Below are positions 26,068 to 37,246 of a stretch of 64,000 nt of DNA, piece after piece. Source of the stretch: Flavobacterium tistrianum (lineage in GTDB: Bacteria; Bacteroidota; Bacteroidia; Flavobacteriales; Flavobacteriaceae); contig NZ_QJRH01000066.1 of NCBI RefSeq assembly GCF_003254545.1, positions 124,001-188,000 on the forward strand, written 5' to 3'. Numbering within the stretch: the stretch's first letter is position 1; the number at the start of each line of letters is the position of its first letter. Under the pieces are notes generated by a model. It saw nothing but the letters and a program-made list of their open reading frames with translations, ran no database searches and had not been told where the DNA came from. The position numbers and the translations under genes were made by a program.

Positions 26068-26979
26068 CTATTTATTTTTAATTTTTTCAAAGTCTTTTTT
26101 CATCAATGCCAATCCTTCCTCTAGATTATTTTTTTGAAAAAAGGCTTCAAGCTCTTTTAATCTCTTTAAATTATCAAAATTAAATCCCGAATTTAATTTT
26201 CTTTGGCAGAGAGAACACAATCTAATAGAATGCGAATCTGTTTCTATCATACTATTGGTTCCGTTCATAACGCAACTGGCTTCAATACAATGATGCAGAC
26301 CAAACATATGACCAATTTCATGCGAACAAATTTTCAGCAAGCGTTCTAAACCTAAATTAAAATCGGCTTCTTTCTGCATTCTATACATCGAACTTACTGC
26401 GATTTTATCTCTATAAGATGCCAATCCAAAAACGTAATTCCATTCGGGTTTTGGATACAGATCTTTTTCAGTTATTGCCATTAAAGCAATTCTTTTATTA
26501 GGGTTTTCTTCTTTTAAAACATCGGTTAAAATATATCCCGCTAAAAACTGTTCTTGTCCAATGTCTCCCATTCGTCTAGCATGATTCGGAATTATATCAT
26601 TTGAAACATTACCTAAAACCTTAGTTTCAAGCTGAAAAAATATTTGCAGATACTGACGAACTAATTCAATTTGTTTTATCTGCATTGAATCAAACTTTCC
26701 TATAGGCTGCAAATAAATAATATTTTCCTCTTTGGTTGGAACAACATGTTTAGTTCGAACAAATTGTTCAAAACTCTGTCCATTTTCTTTATGAGAAAAC
26801 AACCAATCTCCATATGTAGGCTTCCCCAGTTTAATATCATTAACTTTAATGTCTACAAAATAAGGTTCAGGCGGTAAAATTTGTTGTGGAATTGATTCTG
26901 CCTTTGAATTTGTTTTTTCTTTTTTATCAGATTGACAAGACAAAATAATCATAAATACCAGCAAAAGAAGCTTCTTCAT
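26068..26979 (-). CDS. lipoprotein archaemetzincin (M54 metallopeptidase)
   Basis: This 303-residue protein has a lipobox (IILSC, Cys15) and an archaemetzincin domain. The zinc site HEIGHMFGLHH (His220, Glu221, His224, His230) is followed by the second zinc site C-x4-C (Cys231, Cys236), the Met-turn VMNG and CSLC (Cys255, Cys258). All metal and catalytic residues are present, so it should be an active aminopeptidase-like metalloprotease. Most archaemetzincins are cytosolic; the lipid anchor moves this one outside. It sits 9 bp after the sugar isomerase-like gene and 2 bp before the cupin. Confidence 0.88.
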   Translation of the reverse strand: MKKLLLLVFMIILSCQSDKKEKTNSKAESIPQQILPPEPYFVDIKVNDIKLGKPTYGDWLFSHKENGQSFEQFVRTKHVVPTKEENIIYLQPIGKFDSMQIKQIELVRQYLQIFFQLETKVLGNVSNDIIPNHARRMGDIGQEQFLAGYILTDVLKEENPNKRIALMAITEKDLYPKPEWNYVFGLASYRDKIAVSSMYRMQKEADFNLGLERLLKICSHEIGHMFGLHHCIEASCVMNGTNSMIETDSHSIRLCSLCQRKLNSGFNFDNLKRLKELEAFFQKNNLEEGLALMKKDFEKIKNK

Positions 26980-26988
26980 ATAGATGAA

Positions 26989-27861
26989 TTAGATTAGATT
27001 TTTCGAAATAAAATCACAGCTCTTTTTAATCGAATCAAAAGAATCAGAAGCAAAATTATTTTCCTGTTCTACAAAAAAATGAACTATTCCTGATTGTTTT
27101 GCAGCTGCGAAAAAGGGTTTAAAATCAATTGTTCCAGAACCAACTTCGGTATTCAAATCGCTATTATTCTTATCCTTATCTTTCACATGCCACATTTTAA
27201 ATCGACCTGGATTTTCATTGAATAGTTTCAAAGGATCATTGCCAGAATGAACTACCCAATATAAATCCAATTCAAAATAAACCAAATTTTTATCAGTTTC
27301 CTTTAATAAAATCTCATAACCCGTAACACCATCATATTTTTTAAACTCAAAATCATGATTGTGATAAGCCAGTTTCAAGCCTTCTTTTTTGCACATTTTT
27401 GCTGCTTCATTTACACGAGCAGCAATCTTTTTATAATCTCCTATACTTCTCCTAAAAGGTTCATCGACCCACGGAATAGTTAGAAATTCACTTTTTAAAA
27501 TTTTCGCTGCTTCAATTGCTGCAACTACCTCTTCAGTTTTTCCATCATACAAAAAGCTTCCCAGATTATAATGCCCACTAACGGCTTTCAGTCCATTATC
27601 ATCTAAAATCTTTTTTAATTCTTGAGGCGTTAATCCCCAAAACTGATCTTTTATTGAAAAACCGTATGTTTCGACAGTCGTATATCCCGCTTTTGCCACT
27701 TTTTCTAAAGTTCCTTTTACATCTTTAGGAAGTTCATCACGAAGCGTATACAGCTGTAAACCTATTTCTTTTTTATTCATAGAAAATGCAAATGATGGTG
27801 AAGCCAAAACTGCAGTTGCAGCAAGACCTGTGGTTACGATAAAGTTTCTTCTGCTAATCAT
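26989..27861 (-). CDS. sugar phosphate isomerase/epimerase-like TIM barrel with Tat signal
   Basis: This 290-residue protein starts MISRRNFIVTTGLAATAVLA, a twin-arginine signal (RRNF), so it is exported folded. The rest is an AP-endonuclease-2/xylose-isomerase TIM barrel: IGLQLYTLRDEL, AYHNHDFEF, YFELDLYWVVHSG, MWHVKDKDK and FVEQEN, which contain metal-binding Glu, Asp and His residues. It may isomerise a sugar or an inositol derivative; the substrate is unknown. It is 32 bp after the flavin reductase gene and 9 bp before the archaemetzincin, so four genes on this strand may form one transcript. Confidence 0.85.
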   Translation of the reverse strand: MISRRNFIVTTGLAATAVLASPSFAFSMNKKEIGLQLYTLRDELPKDVKGTLEKVAKAGYTTVETYGFSIKDQFWGLTPQELKKILDDNGLKAVSGHYNLGSFLYDGKTEEVVAAIEAAKILKSEFLTIPWVDEPFRRSIGDYKKIAARVNEAAKMCKKEGLKLAYHNHDFEFKKYDGVTGYEILLKETDKNLVYFELDLYWVVHSGNDPLKLFNENPGRFKMWHVKDKDKNNSDLNTEVGSGTIDFKPFFAAAKQSGIVHFFVEQENNFASDSFDSIKKSCDFISKNLI

Positions 27862-27893
27862 TTTTATGATATAATTTTCAGAAAGTAAATATA

Positions 27894-28430
27894 TTATAAA
27901 AATTGATTCTTAAAGTTTTTTGCAAAGTTTTGAAGTGCATTTGCAGTTTGTTCCGAAACTATTTCTCCTTCAGCATTTACTTTTCCGCGTACTCCTTGAA
28001 TCAAAAGCTGGGTTCCATTATCAAATTTAGCTTCGAGTGTTTTCATTACCAATAAAAGCTGTTCGTGTCCCATTTCACCTGAAGCCGAAGCTGTGATAAG
28101 ACCTGTTTTTTTGTTTGAAAAAATAGTAGTTGAAACACACCACTCTAAAGCATTTTTTAAACTTCCAGGAAGACTGAAAACATATTCGGGAGTGCAAATG
28201 ATAATACCATCGGCGTTTGTAATTTTATTTCTAAATGCAATAATTTCTTTTGAAGGATTATCAGTATCTAAATCTGGATTAAAATGAGGAAGGCGCTCTA
28301 AATCTTCAAAAAACTCTACTTCAAATTCAGGCTTTAAGTAATTTGAAATGTATTTTAGAATTTTGAAGTTACTGGAGTTATTTCTTGTACTTCCAGATAT
28401 AGCAAGGATTTTTATTTTTGGTGAAGTCAT
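27894..28430 (-). CDS. NADPH-dependent FMN reductase (flavodoxin fold)
   Basis: This 178-residue protein has the flavodoxin-like fold with the FMN phosphate loop ISGSTRNNSSN near the N-terminus and TPEYVFSLPGSLKNALEW, the conserved segment that holds the isoalloxazine ring. It resembles azoreductase/chromate reductase-type quinone reductases. It is cytosolic. A palindromic terminator precedes it, which makes it the first gene of a likely operon with the isomerase-like, archaemetzincin and cupin genes. Confidence 0.88.
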   Translation of the reverse strand: MTSPKIKILAISGSTRNNSSNFKILKYISNYLKPEFEVEFFEDLERLPHFNPDLDTDNPSKEIIAFRNKITNADGIIICTPEYVFSLPGSLKNALEWCVSTTIFSNKKTGLITASASGEMGHEQLLLVMKTLEAKFDNGTQLLIQGVRGKVNAEGEIVSEQTANALQNFAKNFKNQFL

Positions 28431-28436
28431 TAAATA

Positions 28437-28478
28437 AACAATTCGTATTTCTAAATAAATCTAAAAATACGAATTGTT
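28437..28478 (-). terminator. hairpin between the BamE-like and FMN reductase genes
   Basis: AACAATTCGTATTT on one arm pairs with AAATACGAATTGTT at 28465-28478 around a 14-nt loop. On the minus strand it lies between the upstream lipoprotein and the reductase start and is followed by TTTATTTAATG. Confidence 0.65.
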
Positions 28479-28498
28479 TAAAAATATTTCGGATAAAT

Positions 28499-28858
28499 TT
28501 ATTTAGATGTCAATAGATTCAATCCTTCCATTTTTACAGAATCAATTGCTTGAGGTGGATAATTCTGTTTCTCTTGTCGTGTTGATGTAACTTTACCTTC
28601 TTTATTTACATATACATAATTGTAACGCCAGTAATGCGATCCTGCGATCTGAGATCCTTCTGAATTGTCTTTGTCAAAAACCTGATCGGCATAAACAAGG
28701 ATTTCTCCATTTTGATTATTATCTAAAGTCCTTACTGGGTTTCCTAAGGTTTTAAGCACTTTCGATTTGGATTCTCCTACAGCTACTGTAGCAGAATTAG
28801 TGCTTGCACAGGAAAAAAAGAGCGCAAGTACAGCTGGTAGCAATATTGTTTTCTTCAT
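28499..28858 (-). CDS. small BamE/SmpA-like lipoprotein
   Basis: This 119-residue protein has a lipobox (LFFSC, Cys17) followed by a domain with VAVGESKSKVLKTLGNPVRT, which resembles the start of BamE/OmlA domains (a short G-x-S-x-x-x-V-x-x-x-LG-x-P motif). The role could be outer-membrane assembly or envelope maintenance, but the match is short and I regard it as tentative. It diverges from trmD across a 182-bp region holding promoters for both. Confidence 0.65.
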   Translation of the reverse strand: MKKTILLPAVLALFFSCASTNSATVAVGESKSKVLKTLGNPVRTLDNNQNGEILVYADQVFDKDNSEGSQIAGSHYWRYNYVYVNKEGKVTSTRQEKQNYPPQAIDSVKMEGLNLLTSK

Positions 28859-29006
28859 AATAAATGTTTGAATTTATGTTTGGATTTGGTTGTGTGAGTA
28901 CTGATAATCAGAACCGTAATAATACCTAAAATTAAAACATTCAATCTTACATAATTTAATAAGTATGTTATATAATTATTACCAAAAGACTCAATGGCAT
29001 TATTTG

Positions 29007-29014
29007 TATCTTTG
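29007..29014 (+). promoter_or_regulatory. TATCTTTG -7 element for trmD
   Basis: This TAnnTTTG match followed by C lies 26 bp before the trmD ATG. No -33 TTG was found at the standard distance. Confidence 0.5.
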
Positions 29015-29040
29015 CTAGCAAGAAAATTATCGAATTAAAG

Positions 29041-29721
29041 ATGCGAATTGACATTATTACTCTTTTACCTGAATTATTAAGAAGTCCGTTTGAGGCCTCA
29101 ATTATGAAACGCGCCATTGATAAAGGTTTGGTCGAAGTGCATTTTCACAATCTTCGTGATTATAGCACCAACAGACAGAAAAGTGTAGACGATTATCCTT
29201 TTGGCGGAGGTGCCGGAATGGTAATGACAATTCAGCCGATAGATGACTGCATTACACATTTGAAAAGCCAGCGCGAATATGACGAAGTAATTTACATGTC
29301 TCCCGACGGCGAAACTTTAAACCAGAAAATGGCCAATAAAATGTCGATGTATGAAAACATCATCATTTTATGCGGACATTATAAAGGTGTAGACCAAAGA
29401 GTTAGAGATCATTTTATCACAAAAGAAATCTCAATTGGCGATTACGTTTTATCTGGAGGAGAATTGGGCGCTATTGTTTTATCTGATGCTTTAATCCGAT
29501 TAATTCCAGGAGTTTTAAGTGATGAAACTTCGGCATTGACAGATAGTTTTCAGGACAATTTACTTTCAGGACCAATCTATACAAGACCTGCAGATTATAA
29601 AGGATGGAAGGTTCCAGAAGTTTTAACCAGCGGACATGCTGCCAAAATCGACAAGTGGCGAGAAGATATGGCTTATGAACATACCAAAAACAGGCGTCCA
29701 GATTTATTGGAAGGACATTAA
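29041..29721 (+). CDS. trmD: tRNA (guanine-N1-)-methyltransferase TrmD
   Basis: This 226-residue SPOUT enzyme makes m1G37 in tRNAs, preventing frameshifts. It starts [20 protein letters not shown] and has the knot motifs [24 protein letters not shown] and [19 protein letters not shown], with catalytic Asp in the [10 protein letters not shown] region. Length is normal. It is followed by rplS as in many bacteria, but a leader with its own -7 element separates them here. Confidence 0.96.
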   Translation: MRIDIITLLPELLRSPFEASIMKRAIDKGLVEVHFHNLRDYSTNRQKSVDDYPFGGGAGMVMTIQPIDDCITHLKSQREYDEVIYMSPDGETLNQKMANKMSMYENIIILCGHYKGVDQRVRDHFITKEISIGDYVLSGGELGAIVLSDALIRLIPGVLSDETSALTDSFQDNLLSGPIYTRPADYKGWKVPEVLTSGHAAKIDKWREDMAYEHTKNRRPDLLEGH

Positions 29722-29882
29722 TACAAATGTAAGATTTTACACCTTATAAAATAAAGAGTTAATTTCTCAATTTAAAATTATAATTAAGTAGCAAACAAAA
29801 ATAAAATCGTCATTGTAAAACACATTTTATCAGACAGTTAAAATAATTTACAATTTATAATTCATAATTTATAATTATTTTT

Positions 29883-29962
29883 TACATTTGCACCCGAATT
29901 TGACCAACCTCTGGCGAGATCCGTGAATGTTGCTCTAATATAAAACCATAATTTAAATTATC
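29883..29962 (+). promoter_or_regulatory. rplS promoter and leader
   Basis: A TACATTTG -7 element (29883-29890) is followed by a GC-richer stretch (about 29900-29935, with GACCAACCTCTGGCGAGATC) that stands out in AT-rich DNA, then an A-rich segment before the ATG. This looks like a structured ribosomal-protein leader, similar in placement to bL19 leaders proposed for Flavobacteria. I could not fold it here. The rest of 29722-29882 is AT-rich with nothing else seen. Confidence 0.5.
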
Positions 29963-30313
29963 ATGGCAGATTTATTAAAATTCGTTCAAGACGAATTCGT
30001 TGCTAAAAAAGATTTCCCAGATTTCGGAGCTGGAGACACAATCACTGTTTTCTACGAAATTAAAGAGGGTGAAAAAACAAGAACTCAGTTCTTTAAAGGA
30101 GTTGTGATTCAAAGAAGAGGTTCTGGTGTTACAGAAACTTTTACTATCCGTAAAATGTCTGGCTCTGTTGGTGTTGAGCGTATCTTCCCAGTAAACTTAC
30201 CAGCTTTACAAAAAATCGAAGTTAACAAGAAAGGTGCTGTACGTAGAGCTAGAATTTTCTACTTCAGACAACTTACTGGTAAAAAAGCTAAGATTAAAGA
30301 CAAAAGAAGATAA
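29963..30313 (+). CDS. rplS: 50S ribosomal protein L19
   Basis: This 116-residue protein matches bL19: GDTITVFYEIKEGEKTRTQ, FKGVVIQRRGSGVTETFTIR, GVERIFPVNLPALQKIEV and RRARIFYFRQLTGKKAKI. It sits at the 30S-50S interface. It lies 241 bp after trmD with its own promoter-like element and leader, so it may be expressed separately. A strong terminator follows. Confidence 0.97.
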   Translation: MADLLKFVQDEFVAKKDFPDFGAGDTITVFYEIKEGEKTRTQFFKGVVIQRRGSGVTETFTIRKMSGSVGVERIFPVNLPALQKIEVNKKGAVRRARIFYFRQLTGKKAKIKDKRR

Positions 30314-30332
30314 TCATTTATCAAAATGTTAT

Positions 30333-30369
30333 AAAAAACTCGTTTCATACTCTTTGAAACGAGTTTTTT
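30333..30369 (+). terminator. strong Rho-independent terminator after rplS
   Basis: A perfect 15-bp stem, AAAAAACTCGTTTCA (30333-30347) with TGAAACGAGTTTTTT (30355-30369), is followed by further T residues. Confidence 0.9.
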
Positions 30370-30511
30370 TTATGTTCCATTTTCAACACTAACAAAACCG
30401 TAATTTTTTAATACCAAAATCATCGATTTAGCAATTTAACGAGCTCGAAATAACAATCTGTTAATTTCGTCTTTTCTCGGGAAAACTCAACCGTTTTCGT
30501 TGTGATTTTAT

Positions 30512-30519
30512 TATATTTG
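30512..30519 (+). promoter_or_regulatory. TATATTTG -7 element for icd
   Basis: This is a TAnnTTTG match followed by C, 75 bp before the icd ATG. It implies a leader of about 65-70 nt. No clear -33 box at normal spacing. Confidence 0.5.
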
Positions 30520-30581
30520 CTCCGCTCATTTTGAGCCGAATATATCTTTTACATCGTTAACTCCTGACGATACGATTATAA

Positions 30582-32813
<2,232 letters not shown>

Positions 32814-32843
32814 TTCAGAATACATCTGTATTTGTAAATAAAT

Positions 32844-32875
32844 AAAAGGACAACTCGAAAGGTTGTCCTTTTTTT
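32844..32875 (+). terminator. Rho-independent terminator after icd
   Basis: AAAAGGACAAC (32844-32854) pairs with GTTGTCCTTTT (32862-32872), followed by T residues. Confidence 0.88.
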
Positions 32876-32953
32876 ATCTTAACTTATGTTTAACAAAAGT
32901 TCCGCGAGATTATTTAGTAAGAATTGTTAACTATGTAAATCAAAATCAATATA

Positions 32954-35338
32954 ATGATTACAAAAAATACCTGCACATTTTTTCTTTTTATTTTAACGAT
33001 TTTCACCTCATTTGCGCAGGAAAAATTCACTCTAAGCGGAACTATCAGCGATAGCAAAAACAACGAAACTTTAATTGGAGTAAATATCTTTATTCCTTCC
33101 TTAAAAATAGGAACTACTACAAATGAATACGGCTTTTATTCACTTTCTGCACCAAAAGGAGAATATGAAATTGAAATTAGTTATATTGGTTATCAAACCA
33201 TTCAAAAACACATTTCCTTAAATCAGAATACAAAAACCAATTTCTCTATCAGCGAAGGAAATGGCGAAGAACTTCAAGAAGTTGTCATTACAGAAAACAA
33301 AGGCAAAATAAATGTCAAATCACCAGAAATGAGCGTAAATAAACTCTCCATTTCGACCATAAAAAAAATGCCGGTTGTTTTAGGAGAAGTTGATGTTTTG
33401 AAATCTATTTTATTGCTTCCAGGTGTTACCAATGCCGGCGAAGGTGCTTCAGGATTTAATGTTCGCGGAGGCGGTGCAGATCAAAACTTGATTCTTTTAG
33501 ACGAAGCAACGATTTTTAATTCTTCTCATGTTTTCGGATTCTTTTCTGTTTTTAATCCTGACGCTATTAAAGATTTAAAACTATATAAAGGCGGAATTCC
33601 AGCACGTTACGGAGGAAGGGCTTCTTCGGTTTTAGAAATTTACCAGAAAGACGGAAGCAGTAAAGATTTTCATATGAATGGCGGTATTGGATTAATTTCA
33701 AGCCGTTTATTGGCTGAAGGTCCGATTGTAAAAGACAAAGGTTCTTTTCTGATTGGCGGACGAGCTTCTTATGCACATCTTTTTCTAAAGTTCTCTGAAG
33801 ATGATAAAGATAATGCTGCCTATTTCTACGATTTAAATACCAAATTAAGCTATAAACTCAACGATAACAACAGTTTATATTTATCTGGATATTTTGGAAG
33901 AGACGTTTTCAGACTAAACAAAAGTTTTACCAATACTTACGGAAATTCGACTTTGAACCTGAGATGGAATCATTTGTATTCTAATAAATTATTCTCCAAC
34001 CTTTCTTTAATCTACAGCGATTATTATTACGGATTAGATCTTGATTTTGCGGGATTCAATTGGGATTCTGGAATCAAAAATTACAACATAAAATACGATT
34101 TCAAACATTATCTTTCAGATAAACTGAAACTGAATTATGGCGTAAACGGAATTTACTATGATTTTAATCCTGGAACTATAAAACCCACTGGCGAAGATTC
34201 AGGCATAAATCCTGATCAATTGGATAAAAAATATGCTTTTGAACCTTCTGTTTACTTGGATGCAGAAAGTCAGCTTTCTAAAAAAATTACGATTGCCTAC
34301 GGATTGCGTTATAGCTTATTTTACAGATTAGGCGCTTCGACTATTAATTATTACGAAAATAATCAAGCCGTAACTTTTAATACTGATATGCAGATTTACG
34401 AAAAAGGCACACCAACCTCAACGCAGTATTTCAGCAAAAACAAAGTCATTCAGAGTTATGATAATTTTGAACCTCGTTTTTCTCTTTCTTATCAATTAAA
34501 TGAGGATCAATCTATAAAAGCGAGTTACAACAGAATGGCACAGTATCTTCAATTAATTTCTAACACCTCTTCTCCTACTCCGCTTGATGTCTGGATGCCG
34601 AGCGACAATTATATAAAACCTCAACTTGCAGATCAGGTAGCTCTGGGCTATTTTAGAAATTTTTCAAATGATGCCTATTCCTTAGAAGTAGAAACGTATT
34701 ATAAAAAATTACAAAATAGATTAGATTATATAGATGGAGCCGATTTAATTGCCAATAATGCCATCGAACAGGTCATTTTAAACGGCCATATGCGCTCGTA
34801 TGGTTTAGAACTTATGGTAAAGAAAAATAAAGGCCGATTTAATGGCTGGATTTCGTACACATTATCAAGATCTGAGCAGCAGACTCCCGGAAGAACGCAG
34901 GAAGAAACCGGAATCAACAATGGTAAATGGTACGCATCGGCCTACGATAAAACACACAATCTAGCAATTACATCTGCTTATAATTTAAACGAAAAGTGGT
35001 CATTTGGCGCTAACTTTATATTGCAGTCGGGACAGCCTGTAACATATCCGAATGGGCAATATGAATATTTAGGAATTGTAGTTCCGAATTATGGTTTACG
35101 AAATGAAAACCGTCTTCCATCTTACAATCATTTGGATATTTCTGCAACTTTAACGCCAAGAAAAAACAAAGACAAAAACTGGAAAGGCGAATGGGTTTTC
35201 AGCATCTATAATCTTTATAATCGAATGAATGCGGCATCAATCAACTTTAGGCAAAATGTTGATACAGGCGTAAATGAAGCGGTGCAATTATCCATTTTTG
35301 GAATTGTGCCAGCAGTAAGTTATAATTTCAAATTCTAA
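32954..35338 (+). CDS. TonB-dependent receptor with carboxypeptidase-like plug extension
   Basis: This 794-residue outer-membrane protein has a signal peptide (cut near TSFAQ, residue 22), a CarboxypepD-like domain (about 24-110, FTLSGTISDSKNNETLIGVN), a plug (about 115-230, with GFNVRGGGADQNLILLDEATIFN) and a 22-strand barrel. It imports an unknown ligand with TonB energy. It starts a four-gene operon with a DUF4249 lipoprotein 29 bp downstream, a pairing common in Bacteroidota. Unlike SusC, it is short and lacks a SusD partner, so a small molecule such as a metal chelate or peptide is more likely than a glycan; that is inference. Confidence 0.9.
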   Translation: MITKNTCTFFLFILTIFTSFAQEKFTLSGTISDSKNNETLIGVNIFIPSLKIGTTTNEYGFYSLSAPKGEYEIEISYIGYQTIQKHISLNQNTKTNFSISEGNGEELQEVVITENKGKINVKSPEMSVNKLSISTIKKMPVVLGEVDVLKSILLLPGVTNAGEGASGFNVRGGGADQNLILLDEATIFNSSHVFGFFSVFNPDAIKDLKLYKGGIPARYGGRASSVLEIYQKDGSSKDFHMNGGIGLISSRLLAEGPIVKDKGSFLIGGRASYAHLFLKFSEDDKDNAAYFYDLNTKLSYKLNDNNSLYLSGYFGRDVFRLNKSFTNTYGNSTLNLRWNHLYSNKLFSNLSLIYSDYYYGLDLDFAGFNWDSGIKNYNIKYDFKHYLSDKLKLNYGVNGIYYDFNPGTIKPTGEDSGINPDQLDKKYAFEPSVYLDAESQLSKKITIAYGLRYSLFYRLGASTINYYENNQAVTFNTDMQIYEKGTPTSTQYFSKNKVIQSYDNFEPRFSLSYQLNEDQSIKASYNRMAQYLQLISNTSSPTPLDVWMPSDNYIKPQLADQVALGYFRNFSNDAYSLEVETYYKKLQNRLDYIDGADLIANNAIEQVILNGHMRSYGLELMVKKNKGRFNGWISYTLSRSEQQTPGRTQEETGINNGKWYASAYDKTHNLAITSAYNLNEKWSFGANFILQSGQPVTYPNGQYEYLGIVVPNYGLRNENRLPSYNHLDISATLTPRKNKDKNWKGEWVFSIYNLYNRMNAASINFRQNVDTGVNEAVQLSIFGIVPAVSYNFKF

Positions 35339-35367
35339 AAAATCTTTCAAAAACTAACGATATATTT

Positions 35368-36189
35368 ATGAGAAAATTAGTTTTTTTTATCGTATTTTTT
35401 ACATCGCTTTTCTTTACAAGCTGCGAAGACGTAGTCGATGTTAATTTAGACACCGCTCCTCCAAAACTGGTTATTGAAGCATCAATAAACTGGGAAAAAG
35501 GGGCAACGGGAAATGAGCAAATCATAAAGCTGACAACAACAACTGGCTACTTTGAAAATGTAATTCCAGTCGTTTCTGGCGCAATTGTTTATATAAAAAA
35601 CAGTCATAACGAACAGTTTAATTTTATAGAAATCAAAAAAACTGGACAATACTCATGCATTAATTTCAAGCCTGTTATAGGCGAACAATATACACTAACA
35701 GTCATTAGCAGAGGAAGCAGGTACATTGCAAATGAAACTTTAAAATCGGTAGCGCCTATTACAAGAATTGAGCAAAAAAACGACGGCGGTTTTACAGGAA
35801 AAGACATTGAAATAAAAAGTTATTTTACAGATCCAGGCGACGAAGAAAATTATTACTTGTTTAAGTATGTTTATTCTAGTAAAGTGACTTCCAATTATTA
35901 TGTTTCTGAAGATAAATTTTACCAAGGAAATGAAATTTATAGCGTAACCGACGATGAAGATTTGAAAGCTGGAGACGAAATTCTAGTAACACATTACGGA
36001 ATTTCTAAACAATACTACAATTACATGAATATTCTAGTCAGCATTGCGGGAACAAATGTAGGGGGACCATTTCAGTCTCCTCCAGCAACCGTAAAAGGAA
36101 ATATTGTTAATGTAACTAATAAAGATAATTATCCTCTTGGCTACTTTTCTTTAAGCGAAACCAGTACAAAAAAGTACAAAATCGAATAA
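35368..36189 (+). CDS. DUF4249 lipoprotein
   Basis: This 273-residue protein has a lipobox (FFTSC, Cys18) followed by EDVVDVNLDTAPPKLVIEASI, the usual start of DUF4249 proteins, which are predicted surface or periplasmic lipoproteins encoded next to TonB-dependent receptors. It probably binds ligand for, or assembles with, the receptor encoded 29 bp upstream. The middle is beta-rich; no catalytic motif is visible. The next ATG follows its stop after 2 bp. Confidence 0.85.
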   Translation: MRKLVFFIVFFTSLFFTSCEDVVDVNLDTAPPKLVIEASINWEKGATGNEQIIKLTTTTGYFENVIPVVSGAIVYIKNSHNEQFNFIEIKKTGQYSCINFKPVIGEQYTLTVISRGSRYIANETLKSVAPITRIEQKNDGGFTGKDIEIKSYFTDPGDEENYYLFKYVYSSKVTSNYYVSEDKFYQGNEIYSVTDDEDLKAGDEILVTHYGISKQYYNYMNILVSIAGTNVGGPFQSPPATVKGNIVNVTNKDNYPLGYFSLSETSTKKYKIE

Positions 36190-36191
36190 TC

Positions 36192-36674
36192 ATGAAACCG
36201 ATAATCAGAACCTTAAACGAAAAAAAACTCATTGGGCAGTTTTTAGAAATGTCTTTTATCGAGAATAAAACTTTTCAATTATGGAATGGTTTTATGCCAA
36301 ATCGAAAAGAAATTAGAAATACAATTAATGCCAATTTATATTCTCTAGAAGTTTACAAAGAAAATCATTTTGACAATTTCGATCCTAATGACAGTTTCCA
36401 AAAATGGGCTGCTGTAGAAGTCTCAGATTATTCAACTATTCCAGAAGGGATGAAAACTTTAATTGTTCCTGATGGTCTTTATGCTGTTTTTCTTCATTTA
36501 GGCCCTGCTTCAGAAGGACATAAAACCTATCATTATATTTTTGCAGACTGGCTTCCCAATTCTGAATATACAGTAGACAACAGACCACATTTTGCTGTAA
36601 TGAATGAAAAATACAAAAAAGATGATCCAAGCTCTGAAGAAGAAATCTGGATTCCGATAAAAAATAGAAATTAA
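36192..36674 (+). CDS. GyrI-like small-molecule binding protein
   Basis: This 160-residue protein fits the GyrI-like/AraC effector-binding fold. FQLWNGFMPNRKEIRN and YAVFLHLGPASEGHKTYHYIFADWLPNSEY and the C-terminal DDPSSEEEIWIPIK are typical. It has no HTH and no signal peptide. Members bind small molecules or act as hydrolases in some bacteria. It is 2 bp after the DUF4249 gene and 2 bp before the DinB-like gene, so it is part of the operon. Confidence 0.8.
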   Translation: MKPIIRTLNEKKLIGQFLEMSFIENKTFQLWNGFMPNRKEIRNTINANLYSLEVYKENHFDNFDPNDSFQKWAAVEVSDYSTIPEGMKTLIVPDGLYAVFLHLGPASEGHKTYHYIFADWLPNSEYTVDNRPHFAVMNEKYKKDDPSSEEEIWIPIKNRN

Positions 36675-36676
36675 TT

Positions 36677-37123
36677 ATGATACTAGAAACTTTAAAAACA
36701 CTTTTCAATCGAGATTTAAACAAACTAAAAAGCGAAATCGAATCCTATCAAAATGAAAATTCAATTTGGGCGATTGATAAAAATATTTCCAATTCTGCTG
36801 GAAATCTCTGCCTTCATTTGATTGGAAATATAAATGCCTTTATTGGCGCTGAAATTGGAAAAACGGGATATGTGCGAAATCGCCCTTTAGAATTTTCTTT
36901 AAAAGATATTCCTAAATCAGAATTAATTCAGAAAATTGAAGACACAATTTCAGTTGTAAATAACGCACTAGACAGTTTAAAGGAAGATGATTTAGAAGCG
37001 ATTTACCCGCAGATTGTTTTCGAAAAAGAAATGACAACTGGATTTTTCTTAATCCATCTTTCAACGCATTTGGCTTACCATTTAGGGCAAATCAATTATC
37101 ACAGAAGACTGCTAGATTTTTAG
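36677..37123 (+). CDS. DinB-like protein (DUF1572 type)
   Basis: This 148-residue four-helix protein has conserved histidines in LCLHLIGNINAFIG and HLSTHLAYHLGQINYHRR, matching the three-His metal site of the DinB/YfiT superfamily. Such proteins include thiol S-transferases and unknown metalloenzymes. It ends the TonB receptor operon. Another DinB-like gene lies at 59.7 kb. Confidence 0.85.
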   Translation: MILETLKTLFNRDLNKLKSEIESYQNENSIWAIDKNISNSAGNLCLHLIGNINAFIGAEIGKTGYVRNRPLEFSLKDIPKSELIQKIEDTISVVNNALDSLKEDDLEAIYPQIVFEKEMTTGFFLIHLSTHLAYHLGQINYHRRLLDF

Positions 37124-37128
37124 TTTTT

Positions 37129-37188
37129 TTGCCACAGATTAAAAGAATTAAAATGATTAATCCCATTAATCTGTGAAATCTGTGGCAA
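37129..37188. repeat. GCCACAGATT inverted repeat
   Basis: TTGCCACAGATT (37129-37140) and AATCTGTGGCAA (37177-37188) form the ends of a 60-bp element with imperfect internal pairing (ATTAAT). It begins 5 nt after the stop codon of the DinB-like gene. A second copy, interrupted by another hairpin, is at 54.5 kb. Confidence 0.75.
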
Positions 37189-37246
37189 AAAACCAGAAAT
37201 CTAAAATTCTAAGCTGTACTTTTACACCACATTCAAAAAAACGCAC

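Noticed and set aside
32954..36189. SusC/SusD polysaccharide utilisation locus
   Set aside because: The receptor is shorter than SusC, the lipoprotein is DUF4249 rather than SusD, and no glycoside hydrolase or lyase is linked.
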